A DNA stretch of 64,000 nt from Brevibacterium yomogidense (GCF_016107685.1 NZ_JABASY010000005.1:210151-274150); one strand, 5' to 3'; shown: positions 1 through 9,729, numbered from the stretch's first letter. Numbers and translations: made by a program. The notes: generated by a model not told the origin, from the sequence alone.

Positions 1-1128
1 CACCTGGACGTGTCGAAGCACCGCAACACCGGACACGTCATCAACGGTGAGCGCGACGACGTCATCGACGCGCTCACCGCGCTGCTGGGCGACGGCTGGG
101 ACTCCGACACCCCCGTCCTCCTCACGACGGAGGTGTCGACGATCGAGCAGCTCACGCTGGAGACGACGTTCGGGCAGGCGGAGTCCCGCCTGCGGACGGA
201 GGTGCCGACCGGCACGCGCGTGACGATGTTCTTCGGCCAGGGCGTCGCCCAGCACGCAGAGCTCGACTGGTTCGAGTCCCGCCCGCTGTTCGGCTGGCGC
301 GTGCTCATCCCGCGCACCAAGGAGCAGGGGCGGTCGACCGCCCGAGAACTGGCCGAACTGGGCGCGATCGGCACCATCGTGCCGACGATCGCGATCCAGC
401 CGCCCCGCACGCCCACCCAGATGGAGCGGGCGATCCAGGGACTCGTCAACGGGGACTACCAGTGGGTGGGACTCACCAGCGTCAACGCGGTCCGCGCGGT
501 GCGCGAATGGTTCGAGGAATTCGGGCTCGACACACGGGCGCTCGCCGGTGTGCGCGTCGCAGCAGTGGGCGGACCCACCGCGGACGCGCTCATCGACTGG
601 GGCGTGACCCCGGACCTCGTGCCCTCCGGGGAGCATTCCGCCCGAGGCCTCGTCGAGGACTGGCCGGACCGCGACCCGCAGTCGGACCCCGGCGCGCGGG
701 TGCTCCTGCCGCGTGCCGACATCGCGACGGAAGTCCTCTTCGAGGGACTTCAGGAACGCGGGTGGGACGTGCACGACGTCACCGCCTACCGGACCGTCCG
801 TGCGGCACCGCCGCCGGCACCGGTGAGAGAATCGATCAAGTCCGGCGACTTCGACGCCGTGCTCTTCACGTCGTCGTCCACCGTCCGCAACCTCGTCGGC
901 ATCGCGGGGAAGCCTCCCGCCAGCACCGTCGTGTGCGCGATCGGACCGGCGACGGCGCAGACGGCACAGGAGCACGGCCTCGACGTCGACGTCCTGGCGG
1001 ACGAGGCGAACCTGGGATCGCTCATCAGCGGTCTCGTCGACTACGCGGTGAAGAGGCGCACGGAGGACCTGGCGGCCGGACGCGCGCCGCTGCGGCCTTC
1101 GCAGACCCGACCGCTCAAGAAGAGGTGA
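1..1128 (+). CDS. hemD: Uroporphyrinogen-III synthase, C-terminal part of CobA-HemD-type fusion (5' end cut off)
   Basis: The frame is open from base 1, so the real start lies upstream; the GTG at 10 is only an internal Val. The first ~85 residues resemble the tail of a uroporphyrinogen-III C-methyltransferase (CobA-like) domain. The HemD domain starts near [20 protein letters not shown] and carries family blocks such as [17 protein letters not shown] and IGPATAQTA. HemD closes and inverts ring D of hydroxymethylbilane to make uroporphyrinogen III in the cytoplasm. Actinobacteria commonly carry this methyltransferase-synthase fusion. The stop TGA lies 5 nt before the hemB start, so the two are co-transcribed. 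Whether the methyltransferase half is active cannot be judged from this fragment. Confidence 0.9.
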   Translation, partial: HLDVSKHRNTGHVINGERDDVIDALTALLGDGWDSDTPVLLTTEVSTIEQLTLETTFGQAESRLRTEVPTGTRVTMFFGQGVAQHAELDWFESRPLFGWRVLIPRTKEQGRSTARELAELGAIGTIVPTIAIQPPRTPTQMERAIQGLVNGDYQWVGLTSVNAVRAVREWFEEFGLDTRALAGVRVAAVGGPTADALIDWGVTPDLVPSGEHSARGLVEDWPDRDPQSDPGARVLLPRADIATEVLFEGLQERGWDVHDVTAYRTVRAAPPPAPVRESIKSGDFDAVLFTSSSTVRNLVGIAGKPPASTVVCAIGPATAQTAQEHGLDVDVLADEANLGSLISGLVDYAVKRRTEDLAAGRAPLRPSQTRPLKKR

Positions 1129-1133
1129 CGAAC

Positions 1134-2153
1134 GTGGACAGCAGACCGGTCTATCAGTTGGCAGACGGCGCGACGAGACCCCGCCGCCTGCGCGCGTTCC
1201 CCGCCCTCCGCCGGCTGGTGAGCGAGAACCGCCTCCACTCCGCGGACCTCATCCTGCCCATGTTCGTGAAGGAGAGCCTCGACGCGCCCGCCGAACTCAC
1301 CTCGATGCCCGGGGTGAAGCAGCACACGCTCGACTCCCTCCTCGAGGACGCGCGTGCCGCCGTCGCCGCCGGGGTGGGCGGGCTCATGCTGTTCGGCATC
1401 CCGACGGTCCGCGACGAGCAGGGCTCCCAGGGCGACGACCCTGACGGCATCCTCAACCGTGCGCTGCGCCTGCTGCGGGACGAACTGGGCGACGACACCG
1501 TCATCATGTCGGACCTCTGCCTCGACGAATTCACCTCGCACGGACACTGCGGCGTGCTCGCCGCGGACGGCTCCGTCGACAACGACGCGACACTCGACCG
1601 CTACGCGTCGATGGCCGTGGCACAGGCCGACGCCGGTGCTCACGTCGTCGGGCTGTCCGGGATGATGGACGGACAGGTGGCCGCTGCGCGTCACGCACTC
1701 GACGCGACGGGCCACCAGGACGTCGTCGTCCTCGCCTACGCCGCGAAGTTCTCCTCCGCGTTCTACGGGCCGTTCCGCGAAGCGGTCGACTCGCAGCTGA
1801 CGGGAGACCGGCGCACCTACCAGCAGGATCCGGCGAACGGACGCGAAGCGCTGCGCGAACTGGAGCTCGACGTGTCGGAGGGCGCGGACATCGTCATGGT
1901 GAAGCCGGGCATGCCGTACCTCGACGTGCTGGCGGACGCCGCAGCGGCGAGCCCCGTCCCGGTCTGGGCGTACCAGATCTCCGGGGAGTACGCGATGATC
2001 GAGTTCGCCGCCCGGGCGGAGGCCATCGACCGCATGCCGGCGATCCTCGAGAGCCTCATGGCGTTCAAGCGCGCAGGGGCGGACGCAGTCCTCACATACT
2101 GGGCGACGGAGGTCGCCGCACTCCTGAACGACCGGTCCGCAGGGGACTCCTGA
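1134..2153 (+). CDS. hemB: Delta-aminolevulinic acid dehydratase (porphobilinogen synthase)
   Basis: Condenses two 5-aminolevulinate molecules to porphobilinogen; 339 aa, normal length. The two Schiff-base lysines are visible: K205 in [14 protein letters not shown] and K257 in [11 protein letters not shown]. The metal-site segment is [13 protein letters not shown] (Cys129, Asp131, Cys139), so one of the three zinc-binding cysteines of the yeast/human type is Asp. The GTG at 1134 is preferred because AAGAGGTGA lies 5 nt upstream; a GTG at 1125 overlapping the hemD stop is the alternative. The stop overlaps the MarR start by 1 nt. Confidence 0.95.
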   Translation: MDSRPVYQLADGATRPRRLRAFPALRRLVSENRLHSADLILPMFVKESLDAPAELTSMPGVKQHTLDSLLEDARAAVAAGVGGLMLFGIPTVRDEQGSQGDDPDGILNRALRLLRDELGDDTVIMSDLCLDEFTSHGHCGVLAADGSVDNDATLDRYASMAVAQADAGAHVVGLSGMMDGQVAAARHALDATGHQDVVVLAYAAKFSSAFYGPFREAVDSQLTGDRRTYQQDPANGREALRELELDVSEGADIVMVKPGMPYLDVLADAAAASPVPVWAYQISGEYAMIEFAARAEAIDRMPAILESLMAFKRAGADAVLTYWATEVAALLNDRSAGDS

Positions 2154-2650
2154 TGCGCTGGCTCACCTCCGAGCAGATGGTGGCATGGCGGTCCTTCCTG
2201 GACGCCCACCAGCTGCTCATGACCCGACTGGACCGTGAGCTGCGGACCGAATCGACCCTGGGCCTCACCGAGTACACGATCCTCGTGCGCCTGTCCGAAT
2301 CGGACGACCGCACGCTGCGCATGGCGACCCTGGCGGCGGACACGGGGGTGTCGCGGTCGCGGCTCACCCACATCGTCGCCCGGCTCGAGGAGCGCGGGAT
2401 CGTCGAACGGGAGAAGACCGACGAGGACCGGCGGGGTGTGCGCTGCAGGCTCACCGATGACGGGTTCCGCCTCCTCGCGGACACCGCGCCCGTCCACGTG
2501 ACCGGGGTGCGCACCCACCTCATCGACCTGCTGGACGAGAAGGAGATCGAGGCGATGGCCGGGATCTTCTCGAAGGTCCTCACCCACATGCGGGCGCTGC
2601 CGACCGACGCGCGCGTCACCGTCGAACAAGCGACGGAGGTCGACACGTAA
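2153..2650 (+). CDS. MarR-family transcriptional regulator
   Basis: 165 aa with a winged helix-turn-helix: helix pair [28 protein letters not shown] at about residues 60-87, followed by the wing [19 protein letters not shown], the usual MarR layout with a D-x-R-x-x wing. The start ATG overlaps the hemB stop (TGATG), so translation is coupled. MarR proteins bind DNA as dimers and release it on binding small ligands or on oxidation. Its place between hemB and hemL suggests a role tied to tetrapyrrole or oxidative status, but that is inference; no ligand-specific residues can be read. Confidence 0.88.
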   Translation: MRWLTSEQMVAWRSFLDAHQLLMTRLDRELRTESTLGLTEYTILVRLSESDDRTLRMATLAADTGVSRSRLTHIVARLEERGIVEREKTDEDRRGVRCRLTDDGFRLLADTAPVHVTGVRTHLIDLLDEKEIEAMAGIFSKVLTHMRALPTDARVTVEQATEVDT

Positions 2651-2668
2651 GGTCCCGCGCACGCGCCC

Positions 2669-2728
2669 GGCCTGCACGAGTCCGGCCTGCACGAGCCCAG
2701 CCTGCACTCGCCCAACCTGCCCCCGCAC
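2669..2728 (+). repeat. Degenerate 15-bp tandem repeat between the MarR gene and hemL
   Basis: Units GGCCTGCACGAGTCC, GGCCTGCACGAGCCC and AGCCTGCACTCGCCC follow one another, with a decayed fourth beginning AACCTGCCC. The repeat fills most of the 118-nt gap between the MarR stop and the hemL start. No promoter or terminator is evident in it. Confidence 0.7.
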
Positions 2729-2768
2729 GTCCCACCGAGCCGCACGTCACCGACGGAGAGGAAGTCCC

Positions 2769-4118
2769 ATGACTCACCCCGCCCCCGCATCCGCCGCACT
2801 GTTCGATCGCGCTCGCGCCGTCATCCCGGGAGGAGTGAACTCCCCGGTCCGCGCGTTCGGCGCGGTCGGCGGCACGCCCCGCTTCATCGCGCGCGCGGAC
2901 GGTGCGACGCTCACCGACGTCGACGGTCGCGACTACGTGGACCTCATCGGCTCCTGGGGTCCCATGATCCTCGGTCACTCCCATCCCGAGGTGGTCGCCG
3001 CGGTCCGTGAGGCCGCCGGCCTCGGGTTCAGCTTCGGCACCCCCGCCGAGGCCGAGGTGCTGCTCTGCGAGGAGATCGTCTCCCGTGTCGAGCCGGTCGA
3101 GCAGGTGCGCCTCGTGAACTCCGGGACGGAGGCGACGATGTCGGCCATCCGTCTGGCCCGCGGCGTGACGGGACGGTCGAAGATCGTGAAGTTCGCCGGC
3201 TGCTACCACGGCCACGTGGACGCACTGCTGGCCGCCGCGGGGTCGGGTCTCGCGACATTCTCCCTGCCGGACACGCCCGGGGTGACCGGGGCCTCGGCGG
3301 CGGACACGCTGGTCCTGCCCTACAACGACCAGGAGGCGCTCGCAGCCGCGTTCGCGGAGCACGGTGAGGACATCGCGTGCGTCATCACGGAGGCGAGCCC
3401 CGGCAACATGGGCGTCGTCCCGCCGGTCGACGGCTTCACGCAGCTCATCCGGAAGCTCACGAAGGCACACGGCGCACTCATGGTCTCCGACGAGGTCATG
3501 ACGGGCTTCCGCGTGTCGGACGCCGGCTGGTACGGCTACGAGTCGAAGCGGGACGGCTACCCGGACGGCGCTGCGGACCTCTTCACCTTCGGCAAGGTCA
3601 TGGGCGGCGGTTTCCCCACGGCCGCGTTCGGCGGTCGCCGCGACGTGATGGAGCACCTGGCACCTGCGGGACCCGTGTACCAGGCGGGGACCCTGTCCGG
3701 GAACCCCGTCGCCTCCGCGGCCGGCCTCACGACCCTGCGGCTCACGCGGGAGCTCGACGTCTACCCGCGGCTGGAAGTGGCGGCGGACACGCTGCGCGCA
3801 GCCGTCGGGGAGGCGCTCACGGCGGAGGGCGTCGCCCACCGCATCCAGAGCGCGAACTCGATGTTCTCCGTCTTCTTCACCGACCGCGAGGTGCGGGACT
3901 ACGACGACGCCCGCACCCAGGACACGCAGGCGCACGCCGCGTTCTTCCAGTCGATGCTCACCTCCGGCGTCCACCTGCCGCCGTCGGCGTTCGAAGCGTG
4001 GTTCCTGTCGTACGCGCACACGGACGACGTGCTCGACCGCATCATCACGGCCCTGCCGGCCGCGGCGAAGGCGGCCGCGGCTGCCGCCGGGAATGCGGCA
4101 GAGGGGTCGGAGTCCTGA
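2769..4118 (+). CDS. hemL: Glutamate-1-semialdehyde 2,1-aminomutase
   Basis: PLP enzyme of the C5 pathway that converts glutamate-1-semialdehyde to 5-aminolevulinate; 449 aa. It opens with the family block [19 protein letters not shown], has [16 protein letters not shown], and the PLP lysine in [12 protein letters not shown] (about K276). The ATG has GGAGAGGAAG about 8 nt upstream. An Ala-rich tail extends the C-terminus a little. The stop overlaps the next start (TGATG). Together with hemD and hemB it supplies heme for the cytochrome c genes downstream. Confidence 0.96.
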   Translation: MTHPAPASAALFDRARAVIPGGVNSPVRAFGAVGGTPRFIARADGATLTDVDGRDYVDLIGSWGPMILGHSHPEVVAAVREAAGLGFSFGTPAEAEVLLCEEIVSRVEPVEQVRLVNSGTEATMSAIRLARGVTGRSKIVKFAGCYHGHVDALLAAAGSGLATFSLPDTPGVTGASAADTLVLPYNDQEALAAAFAEHGEDIACVITEASPGNMGVVPPVDGFTQLIRKLTKAHGALMVSDEVMTGFRVSDAGWYGYESKRDGYPDGAADLFTFGKVMGGGFPTAAFGGRRDVMEHLAPAGPVYQAGTLSGNPVASAAGLTTLRLTRELDVYPRLEVAADTLRAAVGEALTAEGVAHRIQSANSMFSVFFTDREVRDYDDARTQDTQAHAAFFQSMLTSGVHLPPSAFEAWFLSYAHTDDVLDRIITALPAAAKAAAAAAGNAAEGSES

Positions 4119-4783
4119 TGGTGCAGCTGCGCATCCACCTCGTCCGCCACGGCGAGGTCTACAACCCGGAGGGGATCCTCTACGGCCGGATCCCCGGCTA
4201 CGGACTCTCCGAGCGGGGCTTCGAGATGGCGGAGCGGGTCGCGGACGTCCTGCCGGAGAAGGACCCGCACCTGCGTGCGCTCGTGTCCTCACCGCTCCAG
4301 CGGGCGCAGGAGACGATCGCACCGCTCGCCTCGAGGCTGGGGCTGCCGGTCTCCCTCGAGGAGCGCGTCCTCGAGGCGGAGAACGACTTCGAGGGCACGA
4401 GGGTGACGAAGGAATCGCTCATGCGCGACCCCCGCTCCCTCTACCTGGTCCGCAATCCGATGCGCCCGTCGTGGGGCGAGCCCTACATCGACCAGGCGAT
4501 GCGCGTGCGTGCCGCGATGATGTCGCTGCGCTCCCGACTCGCGGCGATCGCCGCCCGGGAGGGGCTCGACGAGGTCTCCGGAGCGATCGTGTCCCACCAG
4601 CTGCCGATCTGGTCGACGCGCCTCTGGACGGAGAAGCGGCCGCTCGTGCACGACCCGCGGAAGCGGCAGTGCGCACTCGCCTCAGTCACGAGTTTCTCAG
4701 ACGGGTCCGGCACACTGGACGTCGTGGAATACGACGACATCGCACGTGACATGCAGCCCACCCAGCCGGGTACAGGGGCATGA
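4118..4783 (+). CDS. Histidine phosphatase family protein (phosphoglycerate-mutase-like)
   Basis: 221 aa. The N-terminal LVRHGEVYNPEGILYGRIPG carries the RHG catalytic histidine at residue 11, and LVSSPLQRAQETIAPL and SHQLPIW supply the second Arg and the second catalytic His of the family. Members dephosphorylate varied small molecules or proteins; the substrate cannot be assigned. In other actinobacteria a similar gene commonly sits between hemL and the resA-ccdA-resB-ccsB block, so a link to heme or cytochrome biogenesis is possible. Start overlaps the hemL stop by 1 nt; stop overlaps the next ATG by 4 nt. Confidence 0.85.
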   Translation: MVQLRIHLVRHGEVYNPEGILYGRIPGYGLSERGFEMAERVADVLPEKDPHLRALVSSPLQRAQETIAPLASRLGLPVSLEERVLEAENDFEGTRVTKESLMRDPRSLYLVRNPMRPSWGEPYIDQAMRVRAAMMSLRSRLAAIAAREGLDEVSGAIVSHQLPIWSTRLWTEKRPLVHDPRKRQCALASVTSFSDGSGTLDVVEYDDIARDMQPTQPGTGA

Positions 4784-5421
4784 GGGGAGACGACCGAGCA
4801 CGCGCTGTCAGCGGGAACGCAGGGTGGAATCCCCTCTCGACGCGCCGCGGTGCGCTGGGGATCCTCGGGCTGTCGGGCCTCGCACTGGCCGGCTGCGGCT
4901 CCTCCGGGTCGGAGGACCTCGCAGAGCAGGCGCGCTCCGGTGAGGACAAGGGCTACGTGTCCGGCAGCGGCGTCATCACCCAGCTCACGGGTGACGACCG
5001 CGGCGAACCGCTGGACCTCTCGTTCGATCTGCTCACGGGTGAATCCGCGAGTCTCGCCGATTGGCGGCCCAAGGTCGTCGCGATCAACCTCTGGTACGCC
5101 GCCTGCCCGCCATGCCGGGTGGAGGCACCGGATCTCAACGCCACGTACGAGCACTTCGGCGACCAGGTCGAGTTCCTCGGCGTGAATGTCCGCGACCAGG
5201 CGGCGACGGCAGAATCGTTCGTCCGCTCCTTCGAAGTGCCGTACCCCATCATGATCGACGGGGACGGGTCGATGGTGTCGCTGCTGTCCGGCGTCCTCCC
5301 GCCGCAGGCCACACCGTCCACCGTCGTCCTCGACCCGTCCGGCCGCGCAGCCGCCCGTGTCGTGGGAGCTGTGACCCGGTCGACGCTCACCGGCCTCATC
5401 GAAGACGTCCTCGCCGAGTGA
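4780..5421 (+). CDS. resA: TlpA/ResA-like thioredoxin lipoprotein (cytochrome c maturation)
   Basis: 213 aa. The signal peptide ends in lipobox LALAGC (Cys39), so the protein is expected to be anchored to the outer face of the membrane. The thioredoxin fold follows with the active site C109-P-P-C112 in YAACPPCRVEAP and the cis-Pro region QATPSTVVLD. ResA-type proteins reduce the CXXCH motif of apocytochrome c before heme ligation. Start ATG overlaps the phosphatase stop (ATGA) and the stop overlaps the ccdA GTG (GTGA), placing it in a translationally coupled unit with ccdA, resB and ccsB. Confidence 0.88.
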   Translation: MRGDDRARAVSGNAGWNPLSTRRGALGILGLSGLALAGCGSSGSEDLAEQARSGEDKGYVSGSGVITQLTGDDRGEPLDLSFDLLTGESASLADWRPKVVAINLWYAACPPCRVEAPDLNATYEHFGDQVEFLGVNVRDQAATAESFVRSFEVPYPIMIDGDGSMVSLLSGVLPPQATPSTVVLDPSGRAAARVVGAVTRSTLTGLIEDVLAE

Positions 5422-6197
5422 CCGAGGTCGTGGGATCCGGACTGGGTGAGTCCTTCGCACAGACGGTGCTGAGCGGCCCCCTGCTGCTGGCGGTGCTCGT
5501 CGCGGCACTCGCGGGCGTGGTGTCCTTCGTGTCGCCGTGCGTGCTGCCGCTGGTGCCCGGCTACATCGGCTATGTGACGGGGCTGTCCGGGACCTCGCTC
5601 GAGGACCGGAAGACGTCCCGCGTCGTGATGGGCGTCAGCCTGTTCGTGCTGGGCTTCGCCGCCGTGTTCGTGGCGATGGGCGCCGCGTTCTCCACGCTGG
5701 GCATGTTCCTCAACGAGTGGCTGGGCGTCGTCAACCGCATCCTGGGCATCGTCGTGATCCTCGCCGGAGTGATCTTCATGGGAGGCATCCCGTTCCTGCA
5801 GCGGACCACGCAGGTCACGCGCCGGCCACGTGCCGGGCTGGCCGGCGCCCCCGCGCTGGGCGCGGTCTTCGCCCTGAGCTGGGCGCCGTGCATGGGCCCC
5901 ACGCTTGCGGCAGTGCTCGCGCTGTCGACCGGTTTCGGAGCACAGGGCGCACTCATGCGCGGAACGCTGCTCACGTTCGTCTACTGTCTGGGACTCGGCA
6001 TCCCCTTCCTCGTCGTCGCCGTCCTCATCCACAAGGGACTGGGCAGGCTGGAGTGGGTGCGGAGGCACCAGGTCGGCATCATGCGGGCCGGTGGGATCAT
6101 GCTCATCGTCCTGGGCGTGCTGCTGCTGAGCGGAGTGTGGACGATGTGGATCAACAGCCTGCAGGGCACGATCGCAGGATTCGAGGTGGTCATCTAG
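5418..6197 (+). CDS. ccdA: CcdA-type cytochrome c biogenesis thiol-disulfide transporter
   Basis: 259 aa, six predicted membrane helices. The two redox cysteines of CcdA/DsbD are present: C41 in VSFVSPCVLPLVPGYIGY and C158 in ALSWAPCMGPTLA. CcdA passes electrons from cytoplasmic thioredoxin across the membrane to ResA. The GTG start overlaps the resA stop by 4 nt; an in-frame GTG 12 nt later is an alternative. The stop TAG shares its G with the next GTG. Confidence 0.93.
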   Translation: MTEVVGSGLGESFAQTVLSGPLLLAVLVAALAGVVSFVSPCVLPLVPGYIGYVTGLSGTSLEDRKTSRVVMGVSLFVLGFAAVFVAMGAAFSTLGMFLNEWLGVVNRILGIVVILAGVIFMGGIPFLQRTTQVTRRPRAGLAGAPALGAVFALSWAPCMGPTLAAVLALSTGFGAQGALMRGTLLTFVYCLGLGIPFLVVAVLIHKGLGRLEWVRRHQVGIMRAGGIMLIVLGVLLLSGVWTMWINSLQGTIAGFEVVI

Positions 6198-7789
6198 TGA
6201 ACGCGCAGAAGAACGCGCCCGACATCGGTGTGGTCGGGATGCTGCGATGGGGCTGGCGTCAGCTCACGACGATGCGGGCGGCGCTCATCCTGCTGCTCGT
6301 CCTGGCACTCGCGGCGATCCCCGGGTCGCTGCTGCCGCAGCGCATCCAGGACCCCGGCGCCGTCTCGACGTTCATCGAGGAGAACGGGGCACTGGGGAAC
6401 TTCCTCGACGCCGTCCAGCTCTTCGACGTGTACACGTCCGTGTGGTTCTCCGCGGTGTACATCCTGCTCATGGTGTCGCTGGTCGGCTGCATCATCCCGC
6501 GCGCCCGACAGCACTACCGGGCGATGCGACAGGACCCACCGCTCGCACCGCGGCGCCTCACCCGGATGTCCGCCTACAGCACCACGCCCCTGTCCGACGG
6601 GTCGACGACCCGCGCCCCGGACGACCTCCTCGACGAGGCGCAGTCCGCCCTGAAGAAGGCCGGCTACCGGATGGTGCGGACGGACGACCACATCGCGGCG
6701 GAGCGCGGATACCTCAAGGAGACCGGGAACCTCGTGTTCCACGTGTCGATCCTCGTGACCGTCATCATCATGGCGCTGGGCGGGCTGTTCGGGTACTACG
6801 GGCAGAGGGTGCTCGTGGAGGGCGAGACGTTCTCCCACTCGCTCGTCTCCTACGACTCGTTCGAACCCGGCACGTACTTCGACGCGAGCGAGCTGCCGGA
6901 GTTCCGCCTCACCCTCGACAGCCTGGAGACGCGCTTCGACGACCAGGCGGAGGGCGCACAGTTCGGACAGCCGCGGCGGTTCGACGCGCAGGTCACCCTC
7001 GACACCCCGGACGGGTCGGAACGGTTCCTCCTGCGACCCAACGAACCGGTCCGCGTCGACGGCGCGCGCGTCTACCTGATCGGCAACGGCTATGCGCCGG
7101 TCGTCACGACCCGCGACGCGGACGGAAACGTCACCTATTCCGGCCCGGTCGTGTTCCTGCCGCAGGACGGGGTGTACACCTCCACCGGCGTCCTCAAGGT
7201 GCCGGACGCGAACCCGGACCAGCTGGGATTCGGCGGGGTGCTCCTGCCGACCGCGGGGAACAACGATCAGGGCGAGCTCGTCTCCACGTTCGCGGAACTG
7301 CGCAATCCACTGCTCGTCATGGACGTCTACACCGGCGACCTGGGACTGGACACCGGTGTGCCGCAGTCGGTGTACCAGCTGGAGACGGACGACCTGGCGC
7401 GGCTCGTCGACACCGACGGATCGGATTTCCAGCTGGTCATGCGGCCGGGCGACACCGCCACGCTGCCGGACGGCCACGGCACGGTGACGTTCGAAGAGAT
7501 CCGCAAGTACGCGGCACTCGACGTGCACCACGACCCGGTGCAGGTGTGGATGCTGCCCTTCATGCTGCTGCTGTTCGGCGGTCTCGCCCTGTCGCTCTTC
7601 GTCCCGCGCAGGCGCGTGTGGGTGCGGGTCAGCGGCGATGACGTCGAGATCGCAGGCCTGGCGCGTGGGGAGGACCCGCGAGTCGATGAGGCCGTCGCAG
7701 AGCTCACACAGGTTCTCGCACTAGAGTCTGTCGAGCCCGGAACCGCATCGCCGGACTCGGACACCGCACAGAATCGCACGGGGAAGTAG
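6197..7789 (+). CDS. resB: ResB/Ccs1-like cytochrome c biogenesis protein
   Basis: 530 aa. Begins MLRWGWRQLTTMRAALILLL, the typical ResB opening, followed by LAAIPGSLLPQR; membrane helices lie near residues 27-45, 80-97, 175-195 and close to the C-terminus (MLPFMLLLFGGLALSLFVPRR), with a large extracytoplasmic loop between the third and fourth. ResB and CcsB/ResC form the System II heme exporter-cytochrome c synthase. Start GTG overlaps the ccdA stop by 1 nt. Confidence 0.93.
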   Translation: MNAQKNAPDIGVVGMLRWGWRQLTTMRAALILLLVLALAAIPGSLLPQRIQDPGAVSTFIEENGALGNFLDAVQLFDVYTSVWFSAVYILLMVSLVGCIIPRARQHYRAMRQDPPLAPRRLTRMSAYSTTPLSDGSTTRAPDDLLDEAQSALKKAGYRMVRTDDHIAAERGYLKETGNLVFHVSILVTVIIMALGGLFGYYGQRVLVEGETFSHSLVSYDSFEPGTYFDASELPEFRLTLDSLETRFDDQAEGAQFGQPRRFDAQVTLDTPDGSERFLLRPNEPVRVDGARVYLIGNGYAPVVTTRDADGNVTYSGPVVFLPQDGVYTSTGVLKVPDANPDQLGFGGVLLPTAGNNDQGELVSTFAELRNPLLVMDVYTGDLGLDTGVPQSVYQLETDDLARLVDTDGSDFQLVMRPGDTATLPDGHGTVTFEEIRKYAALDVHHDPVQVWMLPFMLLLFGGLALSLFVPRRRVWVRVSGDDVEIAGLARGEDPRVDEAVAELTQVLALESVEPGTASPDSDTAQNRTGK

Positions 7790-7794
7790 AGGTC

Positions 7795-8874
7795 ATGGAC
7801 GTCAACGTCGCACTGGCACAGTGGTCGAACCTGCTCATCTATTCGGCGATGGCGGTGTACGCGGTCGCGTTCATCATCTACGCGTTCGACCTGTTCGGCC
7901 CCGCCTTCGCAGGGGAGATCCCTCAGGCCGGGTCGAAAGCCCGCCTGAAAGCCGGATCGGACGCCCGTTCGGACGCCCGCTCGAAGGTCTCGGCCTCGGC
8001 ACGCCGCGGGGGGACGGGCAGCAGTACCGCGACCGCCGTGCTCGACGGCGGGAGTGACGGCGCAGGCTCGGATTCCGCCGCGGGTGCCGACGCGGGTTCC
8101 GGGGCCGCCTCGAAGACCCCGGATCTGCGGCGCTGGGCGCGTGCCGGCACAGCCCTCACCGTCCTGGCGGGGCTCCTCCACGTGGCCGCCATCGTGACCC
8201 GGACGCTCGCGGTCATGCGTGTGCCGTGGTCGAACATGATGGAGTACGCGCTCATCGCCTCCGCGATGGTGACAGTGGGCTACCTCGTCCTGCTGGCTGT
8301 GCGTGACGTGCGGTACCTGGGCACGTTCGTGACGTTCTCCGTCCTGCTGACCCTGGGTCTCTGCATCACGGTGTTCCACACTCCCGCCGCGCAGATCATC
8401 CCCGCGCTCAACAACTACTGGATCTGGATCCACGTCCCGATCGCGATCCTGTCGACGGTGCTGCTCTACCTGTCCGCGATCATCGCGATCGTGCAGATGC
8501 TGCGCAGCCGCAGCGAGTCGAAGCCGTGGCGGGGACCGCTGCGCTTCATCAACATGCTGCCGCGGTCGAAGGAGCTCGAGAAGATCTCGTACCGCCTGGC
8601 CGCCGTCGGCTTCGTGACGTGGACGTTCACGCTGGTCGCCGGGGCGTTCTGGGCGGAGATCGCCTGGGGCCGCTACTGGGGCTGGGATTCGAAGGAGATC
8701 TGGACGTTCGTCGTCTGGGTCGTCTACGCGGCCTACCTGCACGCCCGTGCGACGCGTGGGTGGACCGCGAACCGCGTGGCCGTCCTCAACCTCGTCGGCA
8801 TCGCGACGGTGCTGTTCAACTTCTCCGTCGTCAATCTGTACTTCAACGGACTCCACGCGTATTCGGGAGTGTGA
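7795..8874 (+). CDS. ccsB: CcsB/ResC (CcsA-family) heme-handling cytochrome c synthase subunit
   Basis: 359 aa. The heme-binding WWD-type motif WGRYWGWDSKEIW is near residues 290-302, and conserved histidines appear in LLHVAAI, VFHTPAAQ and IWIHVPI. After the first membrane helix there is a ~70-residue Ala/Gly/Ser/Asp-rich linker (about residues 42-110) with repeats such as ARLKAGSDARSDARSK, which the core family lacks. Five bases separate it from resB, so it is the last gene of the heme/cytochrome run. Confidence 0.94.
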   Translation: MDVNVALAQWSNLLIYSAMAVYAVAFIIYAFDLFGPAFAGEIPQAGSKARLKAGSDARSDARSKVSASARRGGTGSSTATAVLDGGSDGAGSDSAAGADAGSGAASKTPDLRRWARAGTALTVLAGLLHVAAIVTRTLAVMRVPWSNMMEYALIASAMVTVGYLVLLAVRDVRYLGTFVTFSVLLTLGLCITVFHTPAAQIIPALNNYWIWIHVPIAILSTVLLYLSAIIAIVQMLRSRSESKPWRGPLRFINMLPRSKELEKISYRLAAVGFVTWTFTLVAGAFWAEIAWGRYWGWDSKEIWTFVVWVVYAAYLHARATRGWTANRVAVLNLVGIATVLFNFSVVNLYFNGLHAYSGV

Positions 8875-9027
8875 CCGCCGACGGCGCGGCGGGCCCGTGA
8901 TCCCGTCCGGAACTGCCGCGATCCCAGCCGGAACGGCAGTGCCCGCAGGGATTCCGCAGTGACCCCGGTGGATCGGGGCAGTGCCCCGCAGGGGTGAAGC
9001 AGTGAGAGCGGCGTGAGCCGCGGTGGG

Positions 9028-9348
9028 TCAGTCGAACTCGCCGCGCTCGCGCCGTTCGCGGCGCTGCTGCTGTTCCACATCCTCCGCGATGCGGCGGAGG
9101 AAGTCCGGGTCGTCGTCCGGAGCGGAGGGGCGTGCGACTCTGCGGCCGCCGAACCCGCCGTCGGCCCGTTTGCGGCCGATGAGGAACCACAGCCCGGCAC
9201 CGATGATGGGCAGCAGGAGGATCACAAGGATCCATGCCCATTTGGGGAGTGCGGCGACCTGGTCGCGCGGACGCGCAGCGCAGTCGAACACGCTGTAGAG
9301 CGTGATTGCGACGGCCAGTACGACGGCGACGATGATTCCCCTTGCCAT
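9028..9348 (-). CDS. Small membrane protein with PLDc_N-like domain
   Basis: 106 aa. A first hydrophobic helix (IIVAVVLAVAITLYSVFDC) is followed by the typical DCAARPRDQVAALPKWAWILVILLLPIIGAGLWFLIGR block and a charged tail with DDDPDFLRRI, as in many actinobacterial PLDc_N proteins of unknown role. The ATG at 9348 is chosen over a GTG six bases upstream because a TAGGAT -10 box ends 7 nt before it, which fits a leaderless mRNA. It converges on ccsB and diverges from the DUF4229-like gene. Confidence 0.8.
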   Translation of the reverse strand: MARGIIVAVVLAVAITLYSVFDCAARPRDQVAALPKWAWILVILLLPIIGAGLWFLIGRKRADGGFGGRRVARPSAPDDDPDFLRRIAEDVEQQQRRERRERGEFD

Positions 9349-9355
9349 ACCCACA

Positions 9356-9361
9356 ATCCTA
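9356..9361 (-). promoter_or_regulatory. -10 box for the PLDc_N-like gene, probably leaderless
   Basis: On the minus strand TAGGAT is followed by 7 nt and then ATG at 9348. No clear -35 is visible. Confidence 0.5.
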
Positions 9362-9453
9362 GTCGACGCCGGTCTGCCGGATGCTGAGGGTTCGCAGTGT
9401 TCAGGACACAGTCTGAGAACGGTGCGGCAGGCCGGTCACTACACTTGAGGATC

Positions 9454-9729
9454 ATGCGCTCTTTCCTCCTCTACAACGTCGCCCGCCTGGGGCTTCTGGT
9501 CGGCTGCGTCCTGGTCATCTGGACGATCTGGGGCCGTTCGCTCTGGGGCGCGGTCGCAGGGATCGTCATCTCCGCGCTGCTGAGCTTTGTGATCCTCGCC
9601 CCGCTGCGGGAGAAGTCCGCGGAAGAGCTCATCGGCGGGGTGGAGCGTCGTCGCGAGGAGAAGAAGAAGGCGGCGAAGAAGCCGCGCCGTGACGAGGCCG
9701 ACGAGGACCGCACGATCGACGACGCGTGA
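9454..9729 (+). CDS. DUF4229-like two-helix membrane protein
   Basis: 91 aa: MRSFLLYNVARLGLLVGCVL and a second helix (GAVAGIVISALLSFVILAPL), then a highly charged tail with EEKKKAAKKPRRDEADED. This layout matches the DUF4229 family found next to menaquinone genes in many actinobacteria; function is unknown. The ATG follows TTGAGGATC, and a TACACT -10-like box ends 8 nt before the ATG, so it may use either a very short leader or none. It converges on menA with a 36-nt gap. Confidence 0.8.
   Translation: MRSFLLYNVARLGLLVGCVLVIWTIWGRSLWGAVAGIVISALLSFVILAPLREKSAEELIGGVERRREEKKKAAKKPRRDEADEDRTIDDA

Noticed and set aside
10..12. GTG at base 10 as the start of hemD
   Set aside because: The frame is open to base 1 and the protein begins in the middle of a methyltransferase-like domain, so the true start is outside the window.
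2616..4322. A 568-codon minus-strand frame opposite hemL
   Set aside because: Composition is Arg/Gly/His-rich shadow; hemL on the other strand is unambiguous.
6194..8856. Long minus-strand frames opposite resB and ccsB
   Set aside because: No start signals and no recognisable domains; resB and ccsB carry full motifs.
9013..9387. Plus-strand frame opposite the PLDc_N-like gene
   Set aside because: Asp/Gly/Glu-rich mirror translation; the minus-strand protein has clear helices and family motif.
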